Shown piece by piece: positions 1 through 5,981 of a stretch of 8,166 nucleotides of DNA. A model generated the notes under the pieces. That model saw only the letters and a program-made list of their open reading frames with translations, searched no databases and was not told the DNA's origin. Each line of letters begins with the position of its first letter. Positions within the stretch are counted from its first letter, which is position 1. A program made the position numbers and the translations under genes. The stretch is taken from assembly GCA_028290225.1 (NCBI GenBank), contig JAQGKH010000253.1, positions 1-8,166 of the forward strand, given 5' to 3'. This DNA comes from Devosia sp. (GTDB lineage: Bacteria; Pseudomonadota; Alphaproteobacteria; Rhizobiales; Devosiaceae).

Positions 1-1869
1 CAGGTCATTGGTCGGGCGGTAGTCGTCGTTGCCGAACCACACCGCGGCCACGAAATTGCCGGTGAAGCCGCAGAACCACGCATCGCGATAAGAAGAAGTG
101 GTGCCCGACTTTCCCACCGCAGGCACGCCCGGCACATCGGCGCGCCGGCCGGTGCCGCCGGTGACCACGGTGCGCATCATGTGGTTCATGTTGGCGGCGG
201 TGGTTTCGCTCAGGATGCGCTCGCGCGGCACTTCGGGATCCACCTCGAACACCACTTCACCGGTGAGGGTGGACATGCGGGTGATGCCATAGGCCGGGGT
301 CTTGAGCCCGCCGCTGGCCAGCACCGCATAGGACGAGGTCATGTCCAGCACCGACACGGAGGCGACGCCCAGCGCCAGGGACCGGGTGATGGGGTAATCG
401 GCCTGCAGGCCCATGCGGTGCGACAGGGCGGCGATCGGCTCGCGCCCGGTCTTGATCGACAGGGTCACGGGCACGGTGTTGAGCGATTGGGCAAAGGCCG
501 ATTCCAGCGACACATTGCCCTTGTAGTTGCGCCCGTAGTTTTGCGGGCACCAATCGCCGATGCAGACGGGCCGGTCTGTGATGGTGTCCTTGGGCGTCAG
601 GCCCAGCTGCTCGAAGGCTGCGGCATACACAAAGATCTTGTAGGCCGAGCCGGGCTGGCGGGTGGACACGATGGCGCGGTTGAACTGCGACTTGCCGTAA
701 TCGGTGCCGCCCACCATGGCGCGGATGGCGCCATTGGTGTCGGTGACCACCATGGCGGCCTGGTCCACGTCGTATTGCTCGCCGTTCTCGCGCACGACGG
801 AGGTCACCGCTTCCTCTGCATATTTCTGCAAGGTGGTGTCGATGGTGGTGCGCACCACGAAATTGTTGGAGGTGTGATTGGACGCTTCGATCAGCCGCTT
901 GGCCTGCTCGAACGACCAATCAAGGAAGTAGTTGGGCGAGTTGATGTCCTCGCTGCGATCCACCGGCGAAGCGGGGTGGCGCCGGGCGGCGGTCACCTGG
1001 CCTTCGGTCAAAAAGCCGGCGGCCACGAGGTTGGTGAGCACCAGATTGGCGCGGCCGCGCGCGGCGGCCAGGTCCACATGCGGGGCGTAACGGGTGGGAG
1101 CCTTGAACAGGCCCGACAGCATGGCCGCTTCAGCCAGCGAGATATCCTGCACGCGCTTGCCGAAATAATAATCGGAGGCGGCGGTGACCCCATGATTGCC
1201 GCCGCCCATATAGGCGCGGTCGAAATACAGCTTGAGGATCTCGTCCTTGGTGTAGTGCCACTCCAGCCAAAGCGCGAGGTAAGCCTCGATGATCTTGCGC
1301 TCCAGCGTGCGCTCGGAGGACAGGAAGAGGTTCTTGGCGAGCTGCTGGGTAATGGAGGAGCCGCCCTGGGTCGAGTTCTCGCCGGCCGCATTGCTGACAA
1401 GGGCGCGCAACGTGCCGACGACGTCGATGCCGAAATGCTCGTAGAAGCGCCGGTCCTCGGTCGCGAGCGTGGCCTTGATCAGGTAGTCGGGCATGTCCGC
1501 CAGCGCCACCGAATCGTCCGAGCGGATGCCACGGCGGCCGATTTCGTTGCCGAACCGGTCCTGGAAGATCACCGAGTAATCCTCGGCTTTGTTGTATTCG
1601 CCCGAAGCGGTCGCATCAAAGGCCGGCAAGGCGAGGGCAGTCATCAGCACGGCGCCGATGGCCCCGAAGCTGAAGGCGTCCGACAGGATCTCGACAAAGA
1701 AGCGCTTGATGCCGGCAACATGGAAAATGGACATGAAGTCCTGGAAGCGCGTATAGCCGCGCCCCAGCCAGTGCCAGAATTCATAGATCGAGGAATCCAG
1801 CCATGCATCGGCGGCCAGCATGCCGCCTTTGTTGCGGCGCTTTTGTTTGGTGTAGAATGGATCGGACAA
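1..1869 (-). CDS. Class A penicillin-binding protein (PBP1A-type transglycosylase/transpeptidase), C-terminus cut by window edge
   Basis: This bifunctional peptidoglycan synthase polymerises lipid II into glycan strands and cross-links the stem peptides in the periplasm, anchored in the inner membrane. The minus-strand frame is open from the window edge up to a stop at 1888-1890. A basic cytoplasmic tail (PFYTKQKRRNK near the start) is followed by a hydrophobic segment at about residues 65-83 (FGAIGAVLMTALALP). The glycosyltransferase domain shows ATEDRRFYEHFG with catalytic Glu at about 138, and GGSSITQQLAKN at 169-180. The transpeptidase domain has the SxxK motif SAYK (Ser about 408), the SxN motif SLN (462-464) and the KSGT box (Lys about 587). 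No ATG lies near the frame's beginning. TTG at 1869 has a GGGG stretch 7 bases upstream, while ATG at 1821 would lose 16 residues that look conserved in related proteins. About 623 residues are visible, so perhaps 100 are missing. Family assignment is secure; the start is less so. Confidence 0.95.
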   Translation of the reverse strand, partial: MSDPFYTKQKRRNKGGMLAADAWLDSSIYEFWHWLGRGYTRFQDFMSIFHVAGIKRFFVEILSDAFSFGAIGAVLMTALALPAFDATASGEYNKAEDYSVIFQDRFGNEIGRRGIRSDDSVALADMPDYLIKATLATEDRRFYEHFGIDVVGTLRALVSNAAGENSTQGGSSITQQLAKNLFLSSERTLERKIIEAYLALWLEWHYTKDEILKLYFDRAYMGGGNHGVTAASDYYFGKRVQDISLAEAAMLSGLFKAPTRYAPHVDLAAARGRANLVLTNLVAAGFLTEGQVTAARRHPASPVDRSEDINSPNYFLDWSFEQAKRLIEASNHTSNNFVVRTTIDTTLQKYAEEAVTSVVRENGEQYDVDQAAMVVTDTNGAIRAMVGGTDYGKSQFNRAIVSTRQPGSAYKIFVYAAAFEQLGLTPKDTITDRPVCIGDWCPQNYGRNYKGNVSLESAFAQSLNTVPVTLSIKTGREPIAALSHRMGLQADYPITRSLALGVASVSVLDMTSSYAVLASGGLKTPAYGITRMSTLTGEVVFEVDPEVPRERILSETTAANMNHMMRTVVTGGTGRRADVPGVPAVGKSGTTSSYRDAWFCGFTGNFVAAVWFGNDDYRPTNDL

Positions 1870-2002
1870 GAGGCAACCCCGGCTGGCTCACGCGATGTTG
1901 TCCAGCTTTACGCCGCAAGGCAACACAATCGCTGGAATATGATTGCGCCGAGGGCGCGGCAAGGGCAAACCCGCAACACCGTCAACCCTGCGCTGGGACA
2001 GC

Positions 2003-2458
2003 ATGGCCTTCTGGGAAGAAAAGACGCTCGAGCAAATGACCGATGCGGAGTGGGAAGCGCTCTGCGACGGCTGCGGGCGGTGCTGCCTGATCAAGCTGGA
2101 GGACGAGGATAGCGGCACACTCATCACCTCCGATGTGCGCTGCCAGCTGCTGGATGGCGACAGCTGCGCCTGTACGAATTATCCCGGCCGGCAAGCGGTG
2201 GTGCCCGACTGCATCAAGCTGACGCCGCGCAACGTGGCCGAGATCAAGTGGATTCCCACCACCTGCGCGTATCGACGGCTGGCCGAGGGCAAGGGGCTCG
2301 CCTGGTGGCATCCGCTGATTTCGGGCGATCCGCAAACGGTTGTCGATGTCGGTGTTTCGGTCAAGGGCCGCACCTTTGACGAGCGCTCGGTGGCGCCCGA
2401 TGAATGGGAAGAGCACGCGGTGGACTGGCCCGAATGGGAGCCGCCCGAACACCTTTAA
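2003..2458 (+). CDS. YcgN/YkgJ-type cysteine cluster protein (UPF0260-like)
   Basis: This 151-residue protein matches the small family of cysteine cluster proteins (YkgJ/YcgN, UPF0260), thought to bind metal (zinc or iron) and not assigned a confirmed reaction. Nine cysteines are visible: CDGCGRCC at residues 21-28, then Cys47, Cys55, Cys57, Cys70 and Cys88, all in the first 90 residues. The C-terminal part is rich in Trp, Pro and acidic residues (WPEWEPPEH) and has the WWHPLISGDP stretch typical of the YcgN branch. The length is about that of E. coli YcgN. I chose ATG 2003, giving MAFWEEKTLE, with GGGA 5 bases upstream; an in-frame ATG at 1943 would add 20 residues of low-quality sequence. 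The gene is divergent from the penicillin-binding protein gene, with about 130 bases between them. Cytoplasmic location is inferred, since no signal peptide or membrane segment is seen. Confidence 0.9.
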   Translation: MAFWEEKTLEQMTDAEWEALCDGCGRCCLIKLEDEDSGTLITSDVRCQLLDGDSCACTNYPGRQAVVPDCIKLTPRNVAEIKWIPTTCAYRRLAEGKGLAWWHPLISGDPQTVVDVGVSVKGRTFDERSVAPDEWEEHAVDWPEWEPPEHL

Positions 2459-2489
2459 CCCCGCATTTACCATGCTGGCTGACCCGGTT

Positions 2490-2497
2490 TTAACCAT
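2490..2497 (+). promoter_or_regulatory. Possible CtrA half-site (TTAACCAT)
   Basis: The exact octamer TTAACCAT lies 44 bases before the ATG at 2542. This octamer is known as a CtrA half-site in alphaproteobacteria. Related strings (TTTAACC at the end of the preceding gene and TTTACCAT at 2466) lie just upstream. The match alone is weak, because TTAACC-like strings are common between genes in these genomes. If real, it would tie the degenerate GGDEF gene to cell-cycle control. Confidence 0.3.
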
Positions 2498-2541
2498 GGG
2501 CGCGGCAAAGGGGAGGGGTTGAACGGGTGGGGAGCGCTGGC

Positions 2542-3180
2542 ATGACGGACCTTCTTTCGAGTGGCAACCCGGACCTGTTCTGGGATCGGCTGCGCTCGGC
2601 GCTCCAGGGCTTGCGGCCCGCGCGCTTGTCCGCTCCAGCCACCCGGATCGATGGTCGACCCAGCATTGCCACGGCCCGCCCGGCCATGGATCCGGAAACC
2701 GATGCGGCCCTCGATTGGGCCTGGCACACCGCCAGGCGCATGGATGGGCCTGTCAGCCTGCTGTTGATCGGCATTGATCGACGCGACGATTACCTGCGGA
2801 TCTATGGCTCGGAAACGGGCGAGGACTGCGCGCGGCTGGTGGGCGAGGCCATCAGCAGCGCCTTGCCGACCGGGGAAGTAAGCTTTCTGCGCTTCGGCCC
2901 GGGCGAATTCCTCGTGCTGCTGCCCGGGATGAACCGGGGAATGGCGCGCAAGCTCGGCCGTCGCGTGCTTGGCGCGGTGCGCCAGTGCCGGTTCAGCCAC
3001 AAGGAAAGCCATGCGGGGGTGGTGACCGCCAGCGCCGGACTGGCCAGCGCCATGCCCGATGCTTGGCAGGCCGGTGAAGTGCTGCGCCGAGCCGCAACAG
3101 GACTGCGCAAGGCCCAGCGCGGCGGACTGGGGCGGATCAGCGTCAACGAATTGCGCGGTTCGGTGCGCCGCGCGGCCTAG
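2542..3180 (+). CDS. Degenerate GGDEF-domain protein
   Basis: This 212-residue protein carries one GGDEF-type fold. Active members of the family make cyclic di-GMP from two GTP. Recognisable blocks run in order: LLLIGIDRRDDYLRIYGSETGED (about 73-95, corresponding to the usual DIDxFKxxND-G-GD region), LRFGPGEFLVLLPG (116-129), VTASAGLASA (161-170), and LRRAATGLRKAQRGGLGRI (181-199, the usual DxALYxAKxxGRN end). The signature loop reads GPGEF instead of GGDEF or GGEEF, and the usual DxLTGLxNR opening is replaced by PETDAALDWAWHTARR. Cyclase activity is therefore unlikely, and a binding or regulatory role is inferred. The first 50 residues are not recognised, and no membrane or sensor domain is seen. 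ATG 2542 is preferred because GGGGAG ends 7 bases before it; an in-frame GTG at 2527 is the alternative. Confidence 0.8.
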   Translation: MTDLLSSGNPDLFWDRLRSALQGLRPARLSAPATRIDGRPSIATARPAMDPETDAALDWAWHTARRMDGPVSLLLIGIDRRDDYLRIYGSETGEDCARLVGEAISSALPTGEVSFLRFGPGEFLVLLPGMNRGMARKLGRRVLGAVRQCRFSHKESHAGVVTASAGLASAMPDAWQAGEVLRRAATGLRKAQRGGLGRISVNELRGSVRRAA

Positions 3181-3263
3181 GAAGGGTTCCCCTGCGGGCC
3201 ACAAGACCTTAAGGAAGCCGTCCTCGCGTAATCCCCGCGCGCTCGTTCTCGGATATCTTCCTT

Positions 3264-4550
3264 ATGGTTCACCCCTGCGGCCTCGATTTTGGCACGTCCA
3301 ATTCAACTATGGCGCAAGTGGACGGCAGCGGGGTGCCCCAGCTGCTGCCGCTTGAGGGTGCCAACGAAACCATTCCGAGCGTGCTGTTCTTTCCCTTTGC
3401 AGACGAGCCCGTGCTGTTTGGGCGCGCGGCGGTGGCCCAATATGTTTCAGGCGCCGAGGGGCGGTTGCTGCGCTCGCTCAAAAGCATGCTCGGCACTGGC
3501 CTGTTTGGCGAAAAAACCCGCATCAAGGCGCGCAGCCTGGGCTTTGACGAGATTCTCGGCATCTTTCTGGGGGAGCTCAAGCGGCGTGCAGAACTGAGCT
3601 TGGGCGCTCCGGTGGAACGGGTGGTGCTGGGCCGGCCCGTGCAGTTCGTGGACGACGATCCGGCCGCGGACCGGGCGGCGCAGGACCAGCTGGAAGCGGC
3701 GGCGCGCGCGCAGGGCTTTGGCGAGATCGCCTTTCAGTTCGAACCCATTGCCGCGGCGCTGGATTTCGAACGTGGCATCGGCACCGAGCAGCTGGCCTTG
3801 ATCGTCGATCTGGGCGGCGGCACCTCGGACTTTTCGGTGGTGCGGGTCGGGCCCGAGCGCGCCCGGCGGGCCGAGCGCGGTGGGGATATCCTGGCGACCG
3901 GGGGCGTGCATGTCGGCGGCACCGATTTTGATCGGCTGCTGGCCGTGGCCAAGGTCATGCCGCATCTGGGGATGGGCAGCCAAACCAGGGACGGCAAGCG
4001 CTTCTTGCCGGTGGCGCCTTATCATGAGCTGGCGACCTGGCATCGCATCAACCGGCTGTACTCGGCGCAAAGCCTGCGGGACCTGCGCGGCACCATGCGC
4101 GAAGCGCGCGAGCCCGAGAAGGTCGAGCGGCTGATCGAGGTGGTGGAGGATCGGCTGGGCCACCAATTGGTGGGCGCGGTGGAAGGGGCCAAGATCGCGC
4201 TGTCGAGCGCTGGGGAAACGCAATTCAGTTTTCCCGTGCGCGACGAGCGGATCGAAACCCTGATCGACAGCGGGGAGCTCGTGGAGATCCTGCGCGCCTC
4301 GGCCGAGCGGATCGAAGCGGCCATTGGCGAAGTGCTGGCGCGGGCAGGGGTGGAGGCGAGGGCGATTGACAGCCTGATCCTGACCGGCGGCTCGACGCAG
4401 GTGCCCGCGATCGCCGGGCGCCTGCGGGCGCTGTTTCCCGACGCCGAACTGGTGCGCACCAATGTGCTGGGCAGCGTCGGGCTGGGCCTGGCCATCGATG
4501 CGGCGCGCCGGTTTGGTCCGGGACCAGACACAATCTCGCCATCCAGATGA
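3264..4550 (+). CDS. Hsp70-family ATPase, YegD-like (no substrate-binding domain)
   Basis: This 428-residue protein has the actin/Hsp70 nucleotide-binding fold and resembles the YegD group of short Hsp70 homologues. It shows the phosphate-1 loop LDFGTSNST (7-15), FEPIAAAL (159-166), the phosphate-2 loop LIVDLGGGTSDFSVV (179-193), VGGTDFD (217-223) and the adenosine motif LILTGGSTQVP (371-381). The protein ends soon after the ATPase core, so the peptide-binding beta-sandwich and lid of DnaK are absent, as in YegD (about 450 residues). Substrate and partners are unknown. It is cytoplasmic, with no signal peptide. ATG 3264 is the only sensible start because the first ATPase motif begins at residue 7, although the bases just upstream (ATCTTCCTT) make a poor ribosome site. 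It follows the GGDEF-like gene by 83 bases on the same strand, so cotranscription is possible. A hairpin follows the stop codon. Confidence 0.9.
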   Translation: MVHPCGLDFGTSNSTMAQVDGSGVPQLLPLEGANETIPSVLFFPFADEPVLFGRAAVAQYVSGAEGRLLRSLKSMLGTGLFGEKTRIKARSLGFDEILGIFLGELKRRAELSLGAPVERVVLGRPVQFVDDDPAADRAAQDQLEAAARAQGFGEIAFQFEPIAAALDFERGIGTEQLALIVDLGGGTSDFSVVRVGPERARRAERGGDILATGGVHVGGTDFDRLLAVAKVMPHLGMGSQTRDGKRFLPVAPYHELATWHRINRLYSAQSLRDLRGTMREAREPEKVERLIEVVEDRLGHQLVGAVEGAKIALSSAGETQFSFPVRDERIETLIDSGELVEILRASAERIEAAIGEVLARAGVEARAIDSLILTGGSTQVPAIAGRLRALFPDAELVRTNVLGSVGLGLAIDAARRFGPGPDTISPSR

Positions 4551-4559
4551 ATCGAACCT

Positions 4560-4583
4560 GAACGGGCCGCTCCCGGCCGGTTC
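4560..4583 (+). terminator. Probable weak intrinsic terminator after the Hsp70-like gene
   Basis: GAACGGGCCG (4560-4569) pairs with CGGCCGGTTC (4574-4583) around a 4-base loop, giving ten positions with one G-G mismatch. It begins 9 bases after the Hsp70-like stop codon. Only a short ATTT follows instead of a full T tract, so termination may be partial, or the hairpin may only protect the mRNA end. Confidence 0.45.
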
Positions 4584-4667
4584 ATTTCCGCCCCGCTAAA
4601 CGGGGATCAGGATTTGGACGCAGGCCGTGGTTGATCCGAACCCGGCAGGCGCAAGCGGAGATGGACA

Positions 4668-5054
4668 ATGCAGTTCAAGAAAACAGTTGCGGCCCTGGCG
4701 TGCCTGGCCGGAATGGTGGCGCCAGGCTGGGCCGCCGACCTCACTCCGGTGGGCACCTGGCAGACCACGACCGGCGAGTCGCGCTATGCGGTCAGTTTTT
4801 GCGGCGATGGCACCGAGCTGTGCGCCAAGCTGACCTGGCTGCGCGCCGATGCCCGCACGCCCGAGAACCTGGCGCTGCTCAACAAGCTGGTGGTGCAGGG
4901 CGCCGATCGCGCGGGCCAGAACAAGTGGCGCGGCACGGTGCGCTATGAAGGGCAATCCGTGCAGGGCTCGGTGACGCTGGTCAGCGGCAACCAGATGCAG
5001 CTTTCGGGCTGCAAGCTGATCGCCTGCAAGAAAGTGGGCCTGGTGCGCATCTAA
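4668..5054 (+). CDS. Small exported protein, DUF2147-like
   Basis: This 128-residue protein begins with a classical signal peptide: basic QFKK, hydrophobic core TVAALACLAGMVAP, and a cleavage site near GWA-A or WAA-D (residues 22-23). The mature part starts PVGTWQTTTGESRYAVSFCGDGTELCAKLTWL, matching the opening of DUF2147 proteins (a G-W strand, then a cysteine-bearing beta strand and an LCAKLTWL-like strand). Four cysteines (45, 52, 115, 120) could form two periplasmic disulfides. The family has no established function and is often annotated only as a periplasmic or envelope protein. GGAG ends 7 bases before the ATG, supporting the start. The gene is framed by a hairpin upstream and a strong terminator downstream, so it is probably a single-gene transcript; no clear promoter was recognised in the 117-base gap before it. 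Confidence 0.78.
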   Translation: MQFKKTVAALACLAGMVAPGWAADLTPVGTWQTTTGESRYAVSFCGDGTELCAKLTWLRADARTPENLALLNKLVVQGADRAGQNKWRGTVRYEGQSVQGSVTLVSGNQMQLSGCKLIACKKVGLVRI

Positions 5055-5079
5055 GCCTTTGCCGCCCAAAGCCATTGCA

Positions 5080-5110
5080 AGCCCGTTCCGGTTGCCGGAG
5101 CGGGCTTTTT
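5080..5110 (+). terminator. Strong intrinsic terminator after the DUF2147-like gene
   Basis: AGCCCGTTCCGG (5080-5091) pairs with CCGGAGCGGGCT (5095-5106) around a TTG loop. All 12 positions pair, one as a G-T wobble, and a run of five T residues (5106-5110) follows. It starts 25 bases after the DUF2147-like stop. On the other strand only TTGCAATGG follows the stem, so it should act mainly on plus-strand transcripts and not on the KTSC gene running toward it. Confidence 0.88.
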
Positions 5111-5210
5111 GCTGCCCTCCAAAGGCAAGTTATCCCCGCGTCACGGTGATCTGCTATCTTGCTGGCATGATCAGAAAAGTGGGTGAAGCGGATGGCTCTG
5201 GCGGCAATGA

Positions 5211-5453
5211 TCAGGCTGAGCGGATCGCCTGCCAGCGCCGCACCCGCTTCTCGCTGGGATCAACCAGGGTCGAGGGATAGCGGCCTCGGATTTCAGCGTT
5301 GAAGAACCGGCCCCGCGAGGGCGCCGCGCTGAAGGCATCAAACACCTCCTGCGGCACCTCGAAATATTTGTAGCGCCGGCCTTCGGGGCCGAACCAGACG
5401 GAAAGCTCGCCAAGCTCGGGCTTGTAATGGATATGGCGAATGGCGGACGACAT
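5211..5453 (-). CDS. KTSC-domain protein
   Basis: This 80-residue protein is almost entirely one KTSC domain, a small family named for conserved Lys, Thr, Ser and Cys residues and sometimes found fused to lysyl-tRNA synthetase; its function is not established. Visible family features are the opening SSAIRHIHYKPELGELSVWF, the YKYFEVP segment at residues 28-34 with PQEVFDAF following, and SRGRFFNAEIRGRYP (46-60). There is no signal peptide or membrane segment. ATG 5453 is chosen because GGGAGG sits 5 bases upstream and the domain starts right there; an in-frame ATG at 5507 would add 18 residues without family resemblance. The gene is divergent from the packaging cluster with a 99-base shared upstream region. 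A functional link to packaging is not implied. Confidence 0.8.
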   Translation of the reverse strand: MSSAIRHIHYKPELGELSVWFGPEGRRYKYFEVPQEVFDAFSAAPSRGRFFNAEIRGRYPSTLVDPSEKRVRRWQAIRSA

Positions 5454-5552
5454 CCGGGCCTCCCGGGGCTTGTGTGTTCCGCACGAGTGAATCCGCCCCG
5501 GATTCAAGCCGTTCCGAGAAATAGTTAAGATCGATTCACAAATGAGTCATCC
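5454..5552. promoter_or_regulatory. Divergent intergenic region between KTSC gene and packaging cluster
   Basis: This 99-base gap must hold the KTSC promoter and probably the promoter of the packaging cluster. It contains an inverted repeat at 5488-5506 and ends in a palindrome over the terS start codon. An AT-richer patch (GAAATAGTTAAGATCGATT, 5517-5535) stands out from the GC-rich surroundings and could hold a -10 element or a regulator site. It contains one TTAA (5525-5528) but not a proper TTAA-N7-TTAA CtrA site. No promoter boxes could be assigned with confidence. Confidence 0.4.
5488..5506. repeat. 8-bp inverted repeat, 3-base spacer
   Basis: TGAATCCG (5488-5495) is followed by CCC and the exact inverse CGGATTCA (5499-5506). 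It lies midway in the divergent gap, about 35 bases from the KTSC start and about 46 from the terS start. It could be an operator for a dimeric regulator or an RNA hairpin in a leader. No T tract follows on either strand, so it is not a terminator. Confidence 0.5.
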
Positions 5553-5560
5553 ATGGATGA
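5547..5560. repeat. 14-base perfect palindrome covering the terS start codon
   Basis: TCATCCATGGATGA reads the same on both strands, and the proposed terS ATG (5553-5555) sits at its centre. It could be an operator, a hairpin hiding the start codon, or chance. Confidence 0.5.
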
Positions 5561-5981
5561 AGCAAGCGCGGCCCCGCCGCTGCCCGAGCCGGACTGGGCT
5601 GCGGTGCGCATCGACTATGAACAACTGGCCCTGACCCGCAATGCAGTGTGCCGCAAGCACCAGATCTCGATGGCGCAGCTGCTGGAGCGCGCCTGGAAAT
5701 CGCGCTGGGAGCGGCCCGACGGCGACCTGACCGACCGCAACATCCTGATCAACAAGCTTCTGGCGCTGCTGGAAGCCCAACTCGACCAAATGGAGCAAAC
5801 CATGAGTGGCGCAGTGGACAAGGAGGTCAATGTTCTGGGGGGCCTCGCCAAGAACCTCAAGGAGTTGATCGGCATGCAAAAAGCCGAGCGCGGCGGCAAG
5901 GAGGACGACGCCGAAACCCGCGAAATGCAGGAGATCCGCCGCAAGCTGGCCAAGCGCATCAATGCCCTCACCAAAGGCTGA
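5553..5981 (+). CDS. Probable terminase small subunit (TerS-like) of a GTA/phage packaging cluster
   Basis: This 142-residue protein lies directly before, and overlaps, the large terminase gene, the classical place of the small terminase, which binds DNA as a ring and regulates packaging initiation. Residues 14-53 (DWAAVRIDYEQLALTRNAVCRKHQISMAQLLERAW) resemble the helix-turn-helix of small terminases, which typically read like Y-x-x-G-x-x-S-x-R-E-I-A-x-x-H-x-I-S followed by a basic W. The central stretch (about 65-84) and the charged C-terminal helix (about 107-138) look like oligomerisation coiled coils. There is no membrane segment. ATG 5553 gives a sensible N-terminus but has no clear purine-rich ribosome site and sits in a palindrome. 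The assignment rests on context plus the N-terminal pattern, not on strong sequence recognition. It could also be a GTA-specific accessory protein. Confidence 0.65.
   Translation: MDEASAAPPLPEPDWAAVRIDYEQLALTRNAVCRKHQISMAQLLERAWKSRWERPDGDLTDRNILINKLLALLEAQLDQMEQTMSGAVDKEVNVLGGLAKNLKELIGMQKAERGGKEDDAETREMQEIRRKLAKRINALTKG

Noticed and set aside
181..2112. Very long plus-strand open frame of 643 codons opposite the penicillin-binding protein gene
   Set aside because: It is antisense to a clearly conserved coding frame with all catalytic motifs. Its His/Gly-rich translation has no recognisable domain, as expected of a shadow frame in GC-rich DNA.
2470..2498. CCATG...CATGG inverted pair after the cysteine cluster gene as a terminator
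   Set aside because: Only 5 bp with a 19-base loop and no T tract, so it is too weak to call.
3447..4223. 258-codon minus-strand open frame within the Hsp70-like gene
   Set aside because: Antisense to conserved ATPase motifs, with a translation that has no family resemblance.
5525..5538. Possible CtrA site (TTAA followed by a TTCA-like half) upstream of terS
   Set aside because: The second half does not read TTAA, and the spacing is 6 instead of 7 for the nearest match. I mention the AT-rich patch only as part of the intergenic region.
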